From Natrinema ejinorense (GTDB lineage: Archaea; Halobacteriota; Halobacteria; Halobacteriales; Natrialbaceae): a DNA stretch of 64,000 nucleotides. The DNA lies in NCBI RefSeq assembly GCF_002494345.1, contig NZ_NXNI01000001.1:1798001-1862000 (forward strand), in the 5' to 3' direction. The position numbers and the translations under genes are program-made. The first letter of the stretch is position 1; each line of letters starts with the position of its first letter. The notes under the pieces were generated by a model. That model was not told the DNA's origin and did not search any database. It saw only the letters and a list, made by a program, of their open reading frames with translations. Of the stretch, positions 41,582-51,196 are shown piece by piece.

Positions 41582-44061
41582 GCAGCGACTCCGAACGGTT
41601 CGCTGAGGCAGAAGACGGCGGCCCACAGCCCGAGAAACACTGCGGCCACGGCCGCGGCGGGATGGGCGAGGAGGTCAAACGAAAGGAAGACCAGCGCTTC
41701 ATCACCGGCCGGGGCAACTACGTCGACGACATCAAGAAGCCGGGGATGCTTCACTGCGAGATCGTCCGCAGTCCCCACGCACACGCACGGATCGAGGACA
41801 TCGACAAGTCGCGAGCGCTTTCCGTCGACGGCGTCGTCGCCGTCCTCACCGCCGAGGACCTGCTCGAGCACGACCTCGCGACGATGCCGACGCTGATGGA
41901 CGACACCCAGGACGTCCTGGTCAACGACAAGGTCAAGTTCCAGTCCCAGGAGGTCGCCGCCGTCATCGCGACCGACCGGTACACGGCCAAAGACGGGGCC
42001 GAGAAGGTCGTCGTCGACTACGACGTCCTCGACCCGGTCATCGGCGCGGAGAACGCACTCGAGGACGACGCGCCGGTGATCAGGGACGACATCGAGGGCA
42101 AGGAGGACAACCACTGTCTCGACTGGGAGACCGGCGACGAGGAAGCGACGGCCGAGGCCTTCGAGGAGGCCGACGTCACCGTCAAAGAGGACATGCTCTA
42201 CCAGCGACTCCATCCCGCGCCGATCGAGACCTGCGGCGCGGTCGGGGACTACGATCCCGGCAAGGACAAGCTGACGGTCCACATGACCTCGCAGGCCCCT
42301 CACATCCACCGGACGCTGTTCGCGCAGGTCTCGGGGATCCCCGAACACAAGATCCGGATCGTCAGCCCGGACGTCGGGGGCGGCTTCGGCAACAAAGTGC
42401 CGATCTACCCGGGTTACGTCGTCGCCGCGGCAGCGTCGTACGTCTTAGAGGAGCCCGTCAAGTGGGTCGAGGAGCGCTCGGAGAACATCCAGTCGACCGG
42501 GTTCGCCCGGGACTACGACATGACCGGCGAGCTCGCCGCCACCGAGGACGGCGAGATCCAGGCGGTCCGGACCGACGTGCTGGCCGACCACGGCGCGTTC
42601 AACGCCGTCGCCCAGCCCTCGAAGTTCCCCGCCGGGTTCTTCAACATCTTCACCGGGTCCTACGACATCGACACGGCCTACGGCACGCTGACGGCGGCCT
42701 ACACCAACACCGCGCCGGGCGGGGTGGCCTATCGCTGCTCGTTCCGCGTAACGGAGGCGGTCTACCTCATCGAGCGGATGGTGAAAGTCCTCGCGGACGA
42801 ACTCGACATGGACCCCGCCGAGATCCGGCGGAAGAACTTCATCCAGCCCGAGCAGTTCCCCTACGAGAGCGCGACCGGGTGGAACTACGACTCCGGCGAC
42901 TACGAGAAGGCCCTGGACAAGGCCCTCGAGATGGCCGACTACGAGGACTACCGCGAGGAACAACAGCGTCGGATCGAGGAGGACGCCGACAAACTGCTGG
43001 GTATCGGGGTCTCCTCGTTCACCGAAGTGGTCGGGGCCGGCCCCGGCAAGTCCTGTGACATCGCGGGCGTCGAGATGTTCGACTCCGCGGAGATCCGGGT
43101 CCACCCGACCGGGAACGCCACCGTCCGGGTGGGCGTCCAGACGCAGGGACAGGGCCACGAGACGACGTTCGCACAGATCGTCGCCGAGGAACTCGGGATG
43201 GACGTCGACGACATCACCGTCGAACACGGCGACACCGACACCGATCCCTACGGCCTCGGGACCTACGGCTCCCGGAGTACGCCGGTCGCCGGCGCGGCAG
43301 CCGCCGTCGCATCCCGGAAGGTCCGCGAAAAGGCGAAAGCCATCGCGGCCAACGAACTCGAGGCCGCCGAGGAGGACATCGACTGGGACCGCGAGAGCGG
43401 GGAATTCCACGTCGCCGGCGCGCCCGATCGTTCGATCACGATCACCGAGATCGCCGCCGGCGCGTACATGAACCACCCCTCGAGCGAGGAGCCCGGCCTC
43501 GAGGCGATCAACTACTACGATCCACCGGAAATGACGTACCCCTTCGGCTCGTACATCGTGATCGTCGAAGTCGACCGCGAGACCGGCGAGGTCGAGTTCG
43601 AGAAGTTCGTGGCCGTCGACGACTGTGGCAACCGCATCAACCCGATGATCATCGAGGGCCAGATCCACGGGGGGCTCGCCCAGGGGATCGGGACGGCGAT
43701 GCTCGAACACGTCACGTTCGACGACAACGGCAACGTCACCGGCGGCGACTTCATGAACTACCTGCTGCCGACGTCCATGGAGATCCCCGAGTTCGAGACG
43801 GGACACACCGTCACGCCGTCGCCCCATCACCCGATCGGGGCGAAAGGGGTCGGGGAGTCGCCGACGGTCGGCTCGCCGCCGGCGATCGTCAACGCCGTCG
43901 TCGACGCGATGTCCCACGGCGGGATCAGCCACGTCGAGATGCCGATGACGCCCGACACGGTCTGGGAGAAACTCGACGAAGCGGGGCTCGCGATGGACCC
44001 CGCCGACAACATCGCACTCGAGTTCGATGGACAGCGAAGCGACGGAACGGCGGACGACTGA
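41578..44061 (+). CDS. coxL: Form I aerobic CO dehydrogenase large (Mo) subunit
   Basis: The 827-residue catalytic subunit holds the Mo cofactor of xanthine-oxidase-family CO dehydrogenase. The active-site loop reads AYRCSFR at residues 384-390 with C387 as the copper-binding Cys, which matches AYxCSFR of form I enzymes known to oxidise CO. Other Moco motifs are [18 protein letters not shown] and [12 protein letters not shown]. The N-terminus has HCGHGRGG at 21-28, another Cys/His tail. ATG 41578 overlaps the coxS stop. Confidence 0.95.
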   Translation: MSSDSERFAEAEDGGPQPEKHCGHGRGGMGEEVKRKEDQRFITGRGNYVDDIKKPGMLHCEIVRSPHAHARIEDIDKSRALSVDGVVAVLTAEDLLEHDLATMPTLMDDTQDVLVNDKVKFQSQEVAAVIATDRYTAKDGAEKVVVDYDVLDPVIGAENALEDDAPVIRDDIEGKEDNHCLDWETGDEEATAEAFEEADVTVKEDMLYQRLHPAPIETCGAVGDYDPGKDKLTVHMTSQAPHIHRTLFAQVSGIPEHKIRIVSPDVGGGFGNKVPIYPGYVVAAAASYVLEEPVKWVEERSENIQSTGFARDYDMTGELAATEDGEIQAVRTDVLADHGAFNAVAQPSKFPAGFFNIFTGSYDIDTAYGTLTAAYTNTAPGGVAYRCSFRVTEAVYLIERMVKVLADELDMDPAEIRRKNFIQPEQFPYESATGWNYDSGDYEKALDKALEMADYEDYREEQQRRIEEDADKLLGIGVSSFTEVVGAGPGKSCDIAGVEMFDSAEIRVHPTGNATVRVGVQTQGQGHETTFAQIVAEELGMDVDDITVEHGDTDTDPYGLGTYGSRSTPVAGAAAAVASRKVREKAKAIAANELEAAEEDIDWDRESGEFHVAGAPDRSITITEIAAGAYMNHPSSEEPGLEAINYYDPPEMTYPFGSYIVIVEVDRETGEVEFEKFVAVDDCGNRINPMIIEGQIHGGLAQGIGTAMLEHVTFDDNGNVTGGDFMNYLLPTSMEIPEFETGHTVTPSPHHPIGAKGVGESPTVGSPPAIVNAVVDAMSHGGISHVEMPMTPDTVWEKLDEAGLAMDPADNIALEFDGQRSDGTADD

Positions 44062-44084
44062 GCGTCGTCCGACCGCGACCCGGC

Positions 44085-44162
44085 GTGTCGAACGACACCT
44101 GTGCCGATCGACCGGGACGCTGCGTGTCGGACGACGACCGCGCGGATCGACCGCGAACGGGA
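44085..44162 (+). repeat. Two 39-bp imperfect repeats upstream of xdhC-YHS
   Basis: Units 44085-44123 and 44124-44162 match at about 30 of 39 positions. Both start GTGTCG and share GATCGACCG. If translated they give SNDTCADRPGRC and SDDDRADRPRTG, so they might be a repeat within an extended N-terminus of the next gene rather than noncoding. They lie in the only long gap (182 bp) of the cox operon. Confidence 0.55.
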
Positions 44163-44243
44163 CCGTCTCGCGTCCCCCCGATCGGACCCGGGCGCATCTC
44201 AGGCCCGCTGGAGGAGAGCGAACGCGGATATGATTTCACCGAA

Positions 44244-45380
44244 ATGACCGCAGACACACCAGTAGACGGCGACGAGACCGAGACGTCCGATCGATCAGCG
44301 ACGGCGACCGACGGGGAGTTCGCCGAGCGAGAGCGAGCCCTGCAGGCCCGTGAGGAGCCGTACGCTCGAGCGACCGTCGTTCGGCGCGAACCGCCGGTTT
44401 CCGCCACCGTCGGCGATCGCGCGCTCGTCACTGCCGACGGCGACATTCACGGCTGGATCGGCGGCGTCTCCTGTGCACAGTCCCGCGTCGTCAGCGAGGC
44501 CCAGGCCGCGATCGCCGACGGCGACCCGCGGTTGATCGGTCTCGCACCCGATCCCGACGCGGTCGATCGACCCGGGCTCGCGGCGTTCCCGATGCTGTGC
44601 CACAGCGAGGGGACTCTCGAGGTGTTCATCGAGCCGGTCCTCCCGACGAGGGAGCTCCTCGTGGTCGGCGGGTCGCCGATCGCCCACTCGCTGGTCAGGC
44701 TGGCGAGCGAACTCGCCGTCGACGTGACGATCGTCGACCCCGACGGCGCGGACGCCGACCTCCCGGACGGGACGACCGTCGTCGCCACGCTCGAGCCGGA
44801 CGAGATCGCCGATGCGGTCGGTGCGGGGCCGTTCGTCGTCGTGGCCTCGATGGGCGAGTACGACGCTCGGGGCGTCGCCGCCGGGATGCTGTCGGACGCG
44901 CCGTACGTCGGGCTCGTCGCGAGCGAGACCCGCGCCGACGAGGTCGTCGAGCGGGCCGCAGGACTGCTCGAGCGCGATCCGGCAGTCGTCCGTGAGGGGG
45001 TCACGAACCCGGCAGGCGTCGACATCTCGGCCGATACCGCGGCCGAGCTGGCGACGAGTCTGCTCGCCGAACTGGTCGAGGTGCGCGCCGCTACCGGACG
45101 GGCCACAGCAGGAGCCGATTCGACGGCCGAATCGGGGGCTGGGACGGAGACGACGGACACCACCGAACCCGATCCGGAGACCGAATCGTCGGCCGAACCC
45201 GACGACGAATCGGTCGTCGACCCCGTATGCGGCATGACCGTCGATCCGGACGGGGCTCCGAGCGTCGCCCACGACGGGACGACCTACTACTTCTGTTGTC
45301 CCGGCTGTGCGGACTCGTTTCGGAACGACCCGGACGACTATCTCGCGTCGACTGATAACGGGGTACTAGAGTCTACATGA
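44244..45380 (+). CDS. XdhC/CoxI protein fused to a YHS domain
   Basis: The 378-residue protein has an XdhC/CoxI N-terminal part (about 25-135, with HGWIGGVSCAQSRVV), a Rossmann domain (about 140-275, LLVVGGSPIAHSLVRLA) and an acidic linker. A C-terminal YHS domain starts at 326: DPVCGMTVDPDG, then YYFCCPGCADSF. XdhC proteins sulfurate and protect the Mo cofactor; YHS domains often bind metals such as copper or mercury. The pairing may link Mo and Cu insertion of CoxL. ATG 44244 is my start, but GTG 44085 (431 residues) is a serious alternative. Confidence 0.85.
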   Translation: MTADTPVDGDETETSDRSATATDGEFAERERALQAREEPYARATVVRREPPVSATVGDRALVTADGDIHGWIGGVSCAQSRVVSEAQAAIADGDPRLIGLAPDPDAVDRPGLAAFPMLCHSEGTLEVFIEPVLPTRELLVVGGSPIAHSLVRLASELAVDVTIVDPDGADADLPDGTTVVATLEPDEIADAVGAGPFVVVASMGEYDARGVAAGMLSDAPYVGLVASETRADEVVERAAGLLERDPAVVREGVTNPAGVDISADTAAELATSLLAELVEVRAATGRATAGADSTAESGAGTETTDTTEPDPETESSAEPDDESVVDPVCGMTVDPDGAPSVAHDGTTYYFCCPGCADSFRNDPDDYLASTDNGVLEST

Positions 45381-46396
45381 CGAGAGAGAATCCGGTCCTC
45401 CCGGTCGATGCGATATCCGAGTCGGGGATCAGGGAGCGATTCGAGCGGCAAAACTACGTCGCGGACGACCGCGTGATCACGACCGTCCAACTCGCGCTTC
45501 AGCTGGGCCGGCCGCTACTGGTCGAAGGGCCGCCCGGCAGCGGCAAGACCGAACTTGGCAAGGTACTCGCTGAGGGGTTCGACACGGAGCTGATTCGGCT
45601 CCAGTGTTACGAGGGGCTCACCGCCGAGAACGCACTGTACGAGTGGAACTACACGAAACAGCTGCTCGCGGTCCAATCGAACGAAGGGACCGTCGCCGGT
45701 GGATCCGGCGCGGGCTCCGGATCTGTATCTACGGGCGGGGTGACCCCGTCGGAAACCGACGCCGAAACCGACGGTCCGCGGTCCGTGTTCGACGACGAGT
45801 TCCTGCTCGAGCGACCGCTCTTGCGGGCGCTCACCGCCGGCGAGGACCGGTCGCCGGTGTTGCTGATCGACGAGATCGACCGGGCGGACGAGGCGTTTGA
45901 GGCGTTCCTGCTCGAACTCCTCTCGGACTATCAGGTGTCGATTCCGGAACTGGGGACGATCAGCGCGGACAACCCGCCGATCGTCGTCCTCACGTCGAAT
46001 CGGACCCGCGGGCTCAGCGACGCACTCAAGCGGCGGTGTCTGTACCTGCACGTCGAACCGCCGTCGTTCGAGACGGAGTACAGGATCGTCTCCCGCAAAG
46101 TTCCCGAACTCGACGCGGCGATCGCGGCCGAGGTGTGCGCGGTCGTCGAACGCCTCCGGGAGGAGTCGTTCCTCAAGCAACCGGGCGTCGCCGAGACGCT
46201 CGACTGGGCGCGAGCGATCGCGGCGCTCCGATCCGAAGGCGAGGTGGACTCGCTCTCGACGGCCGAGATCGAACGGACGATCGGCTGTCTCCTCAAGGAA
46301 GTCCAAGACGTCACCCGCGTCGACACCGCCTTGCTGGAACAGCTCGAGGCGGCCGCGGCCGCTGCCGACGAACGAGTCGATTCGACCGACACATGA
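45377..46396 (+). CDS. coxD: MoxR-type AAA+ ATPase CoxD
   Basis: The 339-residue AAA+ protein has Walker A GPPGSGKTE (51-59), Walker B VLLIDEIDRAD, sensor VVLTSNRTRGLSD and an Arg finger near ALKRRC. CoxD is needed for the [CuSMoO2] active-site build in known CO dehydrogenases. An inserted Gly/Ser/Thr/Asp-rich loop follows the Walker A region (about 105-138, VAGGSGAGSGSVSTGG), not typical of MoxR. ATG 45377 overlaps xdhC; the stop overlaps coxE. Confidence 0.92.
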   Translation: MTRENPVLPVDAISESGIRERFERQNYVADDRVITTVQLALQLGRPLLVEGPPGSGKTELGKVLAEGFDTELIRLQCYEGLTAENALYEWNYTKQLLAVQSNEGTVAGGSGAGSGSVSTGGVTPSETDAETDGPRSVFDDEFLLERPLLRALTAGEDRSPVLLIDEIDRADEAFEAFLLELLSDYQVSIPELGTISADNPPIVVLTSNRTRGLSDALKRRCLYLHVEPPSFETEYRIVSRKVPELDAAIAAEVCAVVERLREESFLKQPGVAETLDWARAIAALRSEGEVDSLSTAEIERTIGCLLKEVQDVTRVDTALLEQLEAAAAAADERVDSTDT

Positions 46397-47820
46397 CCCC
46401 CGACCGGCCACCCTCCGGACCCGCCGACGAGCCCGACCGAGCCGAGGCCGGGGCTGCCGAACGGGGCGGACTCGAGCGGGCGACCGGGACCGGCGTGCCC
46501 GACTTCGAGGCGGCCCGCAACCACGTGTTGACGGAACTCGTCCGCTTCGTCGGGCGACTCCGGCGTGAGGGCGCGACGGTCCCGGCCGACGGCACCCTCG
46601 AGGCGGGGCGAGCGCTCGCCGTGGTCGGACTCGGGGACCGAAAGCCCGCCGGAGACGCGCTTCGGGCGACGCTGCTCACCGAGCCGGACGACCGCGAGAT
46701 CTTCGACGAGGCGTTTCCCACCTTCTGGCACCGGTTGCGGACCGGACTCGATCGAATCGCGACCCACGAGGGAGGCGAATCGCCGGACGGCGACGCAGGG
46801 TCGAAGCCGGAGGTCTCCCTCGAGACGGAGCAGCCGGAGGCCGAACTCCCCGCCGACGCGGAACTGCCATCGCCCGACTCGGACGATGGGCCGGCGGACG
46901 TCGACGTCCGGATCTCGACGGGCCGCCGGCACGCGACCGGTGAGCGGGCGAGCGACACTGGCGGCGACGACGCACGGCGGTACAGCCCGGTCGGTGGGCG
47001 CGAACCCGTGGCGGTCGAGGGGGTCTCGTTGACCGACGACGAGGTCACGGCGATCGATCGGTTCGTCGATGCGCTGGCGACGATTCCCGGTCGACGGACC
47101 CGGCTGGCTGCGAGCGGTGATCGCATCGACGCTCGGCGAGCACTCCGATCGAGTCTCGGGACCGGCGGGACGGCGATCGAACTGCCGACACGCGAACCCG
47201 TTCCGAGCGAACTTCACTGCTGTCTGTTGATCGACGTCAGCGGCTCCGTTCTCGATACGATCGACCGCGACACGCTGTTGGCCGTCGCGGACCGACTGCA
47301 GGACACCGCACGATCGGGGTCGGTGTTTCTGTTCGACACGGACCTCGTCGACGCGACCGAACAGTTCGAGCGGGCGGCCGGCGATCCGGCCGCGGCCCTG
47401 CACGATGCCGAAATCGAGTGGGGCGGTGGGACACGGATCGGTAATGCGTTCGACACCCTCCGGCGAAACTACCCCAACGCGGTGGACCGCCGGACCGTCG
47501 TCGTCGTGGTCAGCGACGGCCTCGACGTCGGTGACCGGGAAACCCTGGAAACGGGCATCACCTGGCTCGCACGCCGGGCCGACGCGATCCTCTGGCTCAA
47601 TCCGCTGGCGGTCTCGTCGGCGTACGAACCCCGTTCGCGGGGGATGGCGACGTGTCTCCCCCACGTCGACGGCCTGTTCGGCTTCGCGGAACCTGCCGAT
47701 CTCGACGAAGCGGCTCGCCAACTCGAGCGCCACGGGATCGACGGACCGATCGGCTACGAACACGATCGCCGCCGCATCGGGACCGAAAACGACGCGCCGA
47801 CCGACGGAGGGGACCGATGA
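46393..47820 (+). CDS. coxE: von Willebrand factor A protein CoxE
   Basis: The 475-residue protein has an N-terminal CoxE-like helical part (about 35-120), a variable acidic middle, and a vWA domain from about 275: LIDVSGSVLDTID (MIDAS), GGGTRIGNAF and VVVVSDGLDVGD. CoxE works with CoxD in maturing CO dehydrogenase. The long upstream frame (46036) is antisense-like coding; ATG 46393 overlaps the coxD stop. The last residues run into the DUF364 gene by 4 bp. Confidence 0.9.
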   Translation: MTPDRPPSGPADEPDRAEAGAAERGGLERATGTGVPDFEAARNHVLTELVRFVGRLRREGATVPADGTLEAGRALAVVGLGDRKPAGDALRATLLTEPDDREIFDEAFPTFWHRLRTGLDRIATHEGGESPDGDAGSKPEVSLETEQPEAELPADAELPSPDSDDGPADVDVRISTGRRHATGERASDTGGDDARRYSPVGGREPVAVEGVSLTDDEVTAIDRFVDALATIPGRRTRLAASGDRIDARRALRSSLGTGGTAIELPTREPVPSELHCCLLIDVSGSVLDTIDRDTLLAVADRLQDTARSGSVFLFDTDLVDATEQFERAAGDPAAALHDAEIEWGGGTRIGNAFDTLRRNYPNAVDRRTVVVVVSDGLDVGDRETLETGITWLARRADAILWLNPLAVSSAYEPRSRGMATCLPHVDGLFGFAEPADLDEAARQLERHGIDGPIGYEHDRRRIGTENDAPTDGGDR

Positions 47821-48773
47821 TCGAGCCGATCCTCCCCGCGGTCGTCGACCGCCTCCGGTCGATCGGCACCCTCGAGGCGGCGACGGTCGAGGACGTAACG
47901 ATCGGCGACGCCGCGGTCATGGTCGAAGTCGGGGGCGTGGCGGCGCGATCCGGTGCCAAAGCGCGGGCCGCTACCGGTTCGGAAGCGACTCGAGGAAGCC
48001 AGCCGACCGCTGGTCTCGCTCACCGACCCTCGGGACCCACGCGACCGGAAGACGATCTCGATATCGACACGCTCGTCGGCTGGGCGACGCGGACGAGCCG
48101 CGAGTCGTCGATCGACGGACAGGACCGACATGGCGGGGCCGGCGATGGGGCGACGTCCGCCGACGGACTGCTCGAGAACGCACTCGGCGTCGCGGCGATC
48201 AACGCCCTCTCGGCCCCGTATATCGACTGGCAGACGGGCGATCCGATGGCGTTGCTGGACCCGAGCGTCGACACGATCGCGACGGTCGGCCTCTTCCGGC
48301 CCGCGTTCCGGAAGTTCGACGACGTCGACGTTCGCGTCATCGAACGGACCGACGTCGGGTCGGTGACGGCACCTGCGGGCGTCCGCGTCGCGACGTTTCA
48401 ACCGGACGCGGCGAGCGCAGCGATGGCGGGCGCGGACGTCGTCTTCGTCACCGGCTCGACGTTCGTTTACGGCGGTCTCGAGCGCTATCTCGCGGCTGCA
48501 CCGGCGGCGGCGACGGTCGTCCTGATCGGTGCGACCGCGTCCGTCCTCCCCGACCCTGTCTTCGACGCCGGCGTGGACGTCGTCGCCGGAGCGTCGGTGG
48601 CCGATCGGGCTCGCGTCCGCGAGGCCGTCGCAAGCGGTGCCTGCGGGACGGACCTGCACGACGCCGGCGTTCGGAAAGTATACGTGGCTGCCGACCGATC
48701 GACTGATCCGAGCCAGGGACTAACACACACGCGGAGCGGGGGATCCAACCGAGATGAGACGACAGACGACTGA
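47817..48773 (+). CDS. DUF364 (heavy-metal chelation-like) protein in the cox operon
   Basis: The 318-residue protein has an N-terminal DUF4213-like part (about 1-120, with an Ala/Gly/Ser/Thr insertion) and a Rossmann DUF364 domain (about 140-290, IATVGLFRPAFRKFDDVDVRVIE, then DVVFVTGSTFVYGGLE). Family members were proposed to handle metals; the active residue set is not clear. Its place between coxE and coxF suggests a step in Mo or Cu delivery. ATG 47817 overlaps the coxE stop (ATGA). Confidence 0.82.
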   Translation: MIEPILPAVVDRLRSIGTLEAATVEDVTIGDAAVMVEVGGVAARSGAKARAATGSEATRGSQPTAGLAHRPSGPTRPEDDLDIDTLVGWATRTSRESSIDGQDRHGGAGDGATSADGLLENALGVAAINALSAPYIDWQTGDPMALLDPSVDTIATVGLFRPAFRKFDDVDVRVIERTDVGSVTAPAGVRVATFQPDAASAAMAGADVVFVTGSTFVYGGLERYLAAAPAAATVVLIGATASVLPDPVFDAGVDVVAGASVADRARVREAVASGACGTDLHDAGVRKVYVAADRSTDPSQGLTHTRSGGSNRDETTDD

Positions 48774-48791
48774 CCGACAGCGGACCGACCA

Positions 48792-49958
48792 ATGACACGA
48801 AGCAACTGGAGCCTACCGGAGACCGAGGTGGTACAGCGCATTCACGAGCGACTCGACGCGGCGGGAACGGACGTCTTAGCGACGATCGTCGATGTCGAGG
48901 GGAACGCCTACCGGCGGCCGGGCGCGAAGATGCTCCTCGACGACGCCGGCGAGGGCGTCGGCAGCATTACGGCCGGCTGCCTCGAGGACGACCTGCTCGC
49001 GGCAGCCGAGTCAGTTCGCGAACGCGGCCGTCCGGAGCTGGTGACCTACGACCTGATGGAGGACGACGAAGACGTCTGGGGGCTCGGCGTCGGCTGCAAC
49101 GGGATCATCGACGTCCTGCTGGAGCCGTTGACCGAGACCTATCGTCCCGCCGTCGAGGCCTTCGCCGACGGACGGAACGTCGCCGTTCTCACCGTTCTCG
49201 AGGGAGCGGACGGCCCCCTCGGCCGTGGCGACCGCGCGTACTACCATCCCAAAGAGGGGCGGCTCGCGACCCCGGACGGCGAGCCGGCGACGGACTGGCC
49301 CGCCGCGCTGTCGGGACCCGCGGCGGATCTCGCCGAGCGCGGCCGAGCCGACGTCGTCGAACTCGAGTCGGACGGAGAACTCGAGGTGTTCATCGACGGG
49401 CTCGCAGCGCCCTCGGAGCTGGTCGTGTTCGGAACCGGCCACGACGTGGGGCCGGTCACCGAACTGGCCGCGAAAAACGACTTCCGCGTGACCGTCGTCG
49501 GGTTCCGCGGTGGCGTCGACCTCGCGGACCGGTTTCCGGACGCCGACGAAACGATAACGACCTCGCCGGCGGCCGTCGACGACGAGCTCGACCTCGACGA
49601 CCGCACCTACGCGGTCGTCATGACTCACAACTTCGTCGACGATCGGTTGACGGTCGAGCAGTTACTGGAGTCGCCGGTTCCCTACATCGGTCTGATGGGG
49701 CCCCGCGAGCGGTTCGAGGAGATGCTCGAGGCGTTCGAGGACGAGGGACGGTCGTTCGAGGAAGGGGAGTTGTCGCCGCTGTACACGCCGATCGGGCTCG
49801 ACCTCGGCGGCGGCTCCCCCTACCAGATCGCACACAGTATCGTCGCGGAGATGCTGGCGGTGTCCAACGATCGGACGCCCCGACACCTGAAACGCCGCGA
49901 GGGACACATTCACGACAGAGTGACGGTCGATTCGAAGGAGGGTGCCCCCTCGCAGTAG
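48792..49958 (+). CDS. coxF: XdhC family Mo-cofactor maturation protein (CoxF-like)
   Basis: The 388-residue protein has the full XdhC layout: an N-terminal XdhC_CoxI domain (DVLATIVDVEGNAYRRPGAKML, SITAGCLEDDLL) and a Rossmann domain (LVVFGTGHDVGPVTELA), followed by the CoxF signature LMGPRERFEEMLE, then GGGSPYQIAHSIVAEMLAV. It should bind the Mo cofactor and assist sulfuration. It closes the operon, and its 3' end is followed 8 bp later by repeat A3. Confidence 0.9.
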   Translation: MTRSNWSLPETEVVQRIHERLDAAGTDVLATIVDVEGNAYRRPGAKMLLDDAGEGVGSITAGCLEDDLLAAAESVRERGRPELVTYDLMEDDEDVWGLGVGCNGIIDVLLEPLTETYRPAVEAFADGRNVAVLTVLEGADGPLGRGDRAYYHPKEGRLATPDGEPATDWPAALSGPAADLAERGRADVVELESDGELEVFIDGLAAPSELVVFGTGHDVGPVTELAAKNDFRVTVVGFRGGVDLADRFPDADETITTSPAAVDDELDLDDRTYAVVMTHNFVDDRLTVEQLLESPVPYIGLMGPRERFEEMLEAFEDEGRSFEEGELSPLYTPIGLDLGGGSPYQIAHSIVAEMLAVSNDRTPRHLKRREGHIHDRVTVDSKEGAPSQ

Positions 49959-49966
49959 CCCGCGTT

Positions 49967-50051
49967 TCATACGGTTTGCTGTCCCGATTTCACGGTGGGA
50001 CCGCAGGGTGGTCCCGGTCCCACCGGCACTGGCGGACAGGAGACCGTATCA
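49967..50051. repeat. Palindromic element family A, copy 3
   Basis: TCATACGGTTTGCTGTC pairs with GACAGGAGACCGTATCA, and GGTGGGACC (49994-50002) with GGTCCCACC (50016-50024). It begins 8 bp after the coxF stop in the same orientation relative to that gene as copy 1 has relative to cysK (both then read CTGTCCCGATTTC). This may mark the 3' end of the cox mRNA. Confidence 0.8.
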
Positions 50052-50261
50052 CGCGCCGATCGCGGACGGTCGGCAGGGACGGGCCAGTACCGCCTGTCCG
50101 ATGAGGTCGTTCCCCTGGCGGGCAGCGTTCTGTGACGATCGGATACCTGGACATCGCTGTTCCTCGCGTGGTGACGCCCGTCCACGAGCGGGGACGAACG
50201 CCGCTGATCCGCGGCCAGAGAAACTTTCAAGGTCGACGCCCGAGAGTTCGAGACAGAGTTG

Positions 50262-51011
50262 ATGAATCGCGTGAGTGAAAGAAACAGCGCGAACAACACG
50301 GGTTCGGGGGCCGCAGGTGAGACGGAGACCAGCGAGAGCGCGGTCGTCGACATCGGCATCTCCGTCGACGTCAGCGACGACAGGAATCCGGCTGCGGATC
50401 TCAGTGGGGCCGAACCCGAACTCGAGGAGGGGGAACTGCTCGAGGCGATCGAGGGGGAACGGACGACCGACACGGCGGCCACCACAGGGAGGGATACGGG
50501 TATCGGTACCGACGAGCGCCAGGCCCTCGAGGCTGCCGATATCGATCCCGACGCGGTCGCGGGCAAGGAATACTCCTATCGCATGCTGCTGGATGCGGGT
50601 CTCGACGAAGGGATCGCGGCCAGCCTCCGCAGACGGTACTCGCTGCCGTGGTCGTTCGAGGGAGAGGGCGATCTCGACCGGCGCTCGAGCGAGGTCCGGG
50701 GGCTGGGCGACGCCGAACGCGAGTGGATCGCCGTCAGCGCCGACGAGGAGTGGCAAGCCTTCGAGTACGATCACTCGGGGCTCGTCTCGGTCGGGCGGGA
50801 CCGCCCCTCGGAGCGTCCCTATCCCAGACCGACCCCGGTCACGGCGGTCACTGGGGTCGGCCCCGACGACGCCGACGCGCTGGCCGAGGCCGGGGTGCGA
50901 TCGGCGGAGCGACTCGCGACCATCGACGCGATGACGGTCGCGGCGGTCCTCGATCTGAACGTGTTGCACGTCCGGACGTGGCGACACAACGCGCGCGAAC
51001 TACTCGAGTGA
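50262..51011 (+). CDS. Helix-hairpin-helix protein of unknown role
   Basis: The 249-residue protein has an acidic N-terminal tract (1-85) with a VVDIGISVDVS segment, and a middle helical part (AGKEYSYRMLLDAGLDEGIAASLRRRYSLPWSF). A C-terminal HhH motif (TAVTGVGPDDADALAEAGVRSAERLATI) is the type that binds DNA backbone or helps assemble DNA-repair proteins. Its exact function is unknown. ATG 50262 follows a TTG by 3 bp; either could be used. Confidence 0.72.
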   Translation: MNRVSERNSANNTGSGAAGETETSESAVVDIGISVDVSDDRNPAADLSGAEPELEEGELLEAIEGERTTDTAATTGRDTGIGTDERQALEAADIDPDAVAGKEYSYRMLLDAGLDEGIAASLRRRYSLPWSFEGEGDLDRRSSEVRGLGDAEREWIAVSADEEWQAFEYDHSGLVSVGRDRPSERPYPRPTPVTAVTGVGPDDADALAEAGVRSAERLATIDAMTVAAVLDLNVLHVRTWRHNARELLE

Positions 51012-51164
51012 AACCGCGACGACGACCGAAACCCATCGAACCGATGTCACGCGGGGGCGGTTCGATCCGCAACGGCTGTTCCCGAAAGTATTCGACGACC
51101 GTTTCCGCGAAAACAGGCACGTTTACTACAGTTGTACGTAATTTCGATAACTCGGACCATCAGA

Positions 51165-51173
51165 GATTTATAG
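51165..51173 (+). promoter_or_regulatory. TATA-like box of fba
   Basis: GATTTATAG is centred 28 bp before ATG 51197 in an A/T-rich patch. This fits a leaderless fba-fbp transcript. Confidence 0.6.
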
Positions 51174-51196
51174 CGGCCTGTTGGACCGTCTAACAG

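Noticed and set aside
42445-43932. 495-residue minus-strand frame inside coxL
   Set aside because: It is antisense to the clear CoxL active-site coding sequence.
47405-48706. 433-residue plus-strand frame over coxE and the DUF364 gene
   Set aside because: It is very rich in Arg and has no domain; the other frame contains the vWA MIDAS and DUF364 parts.
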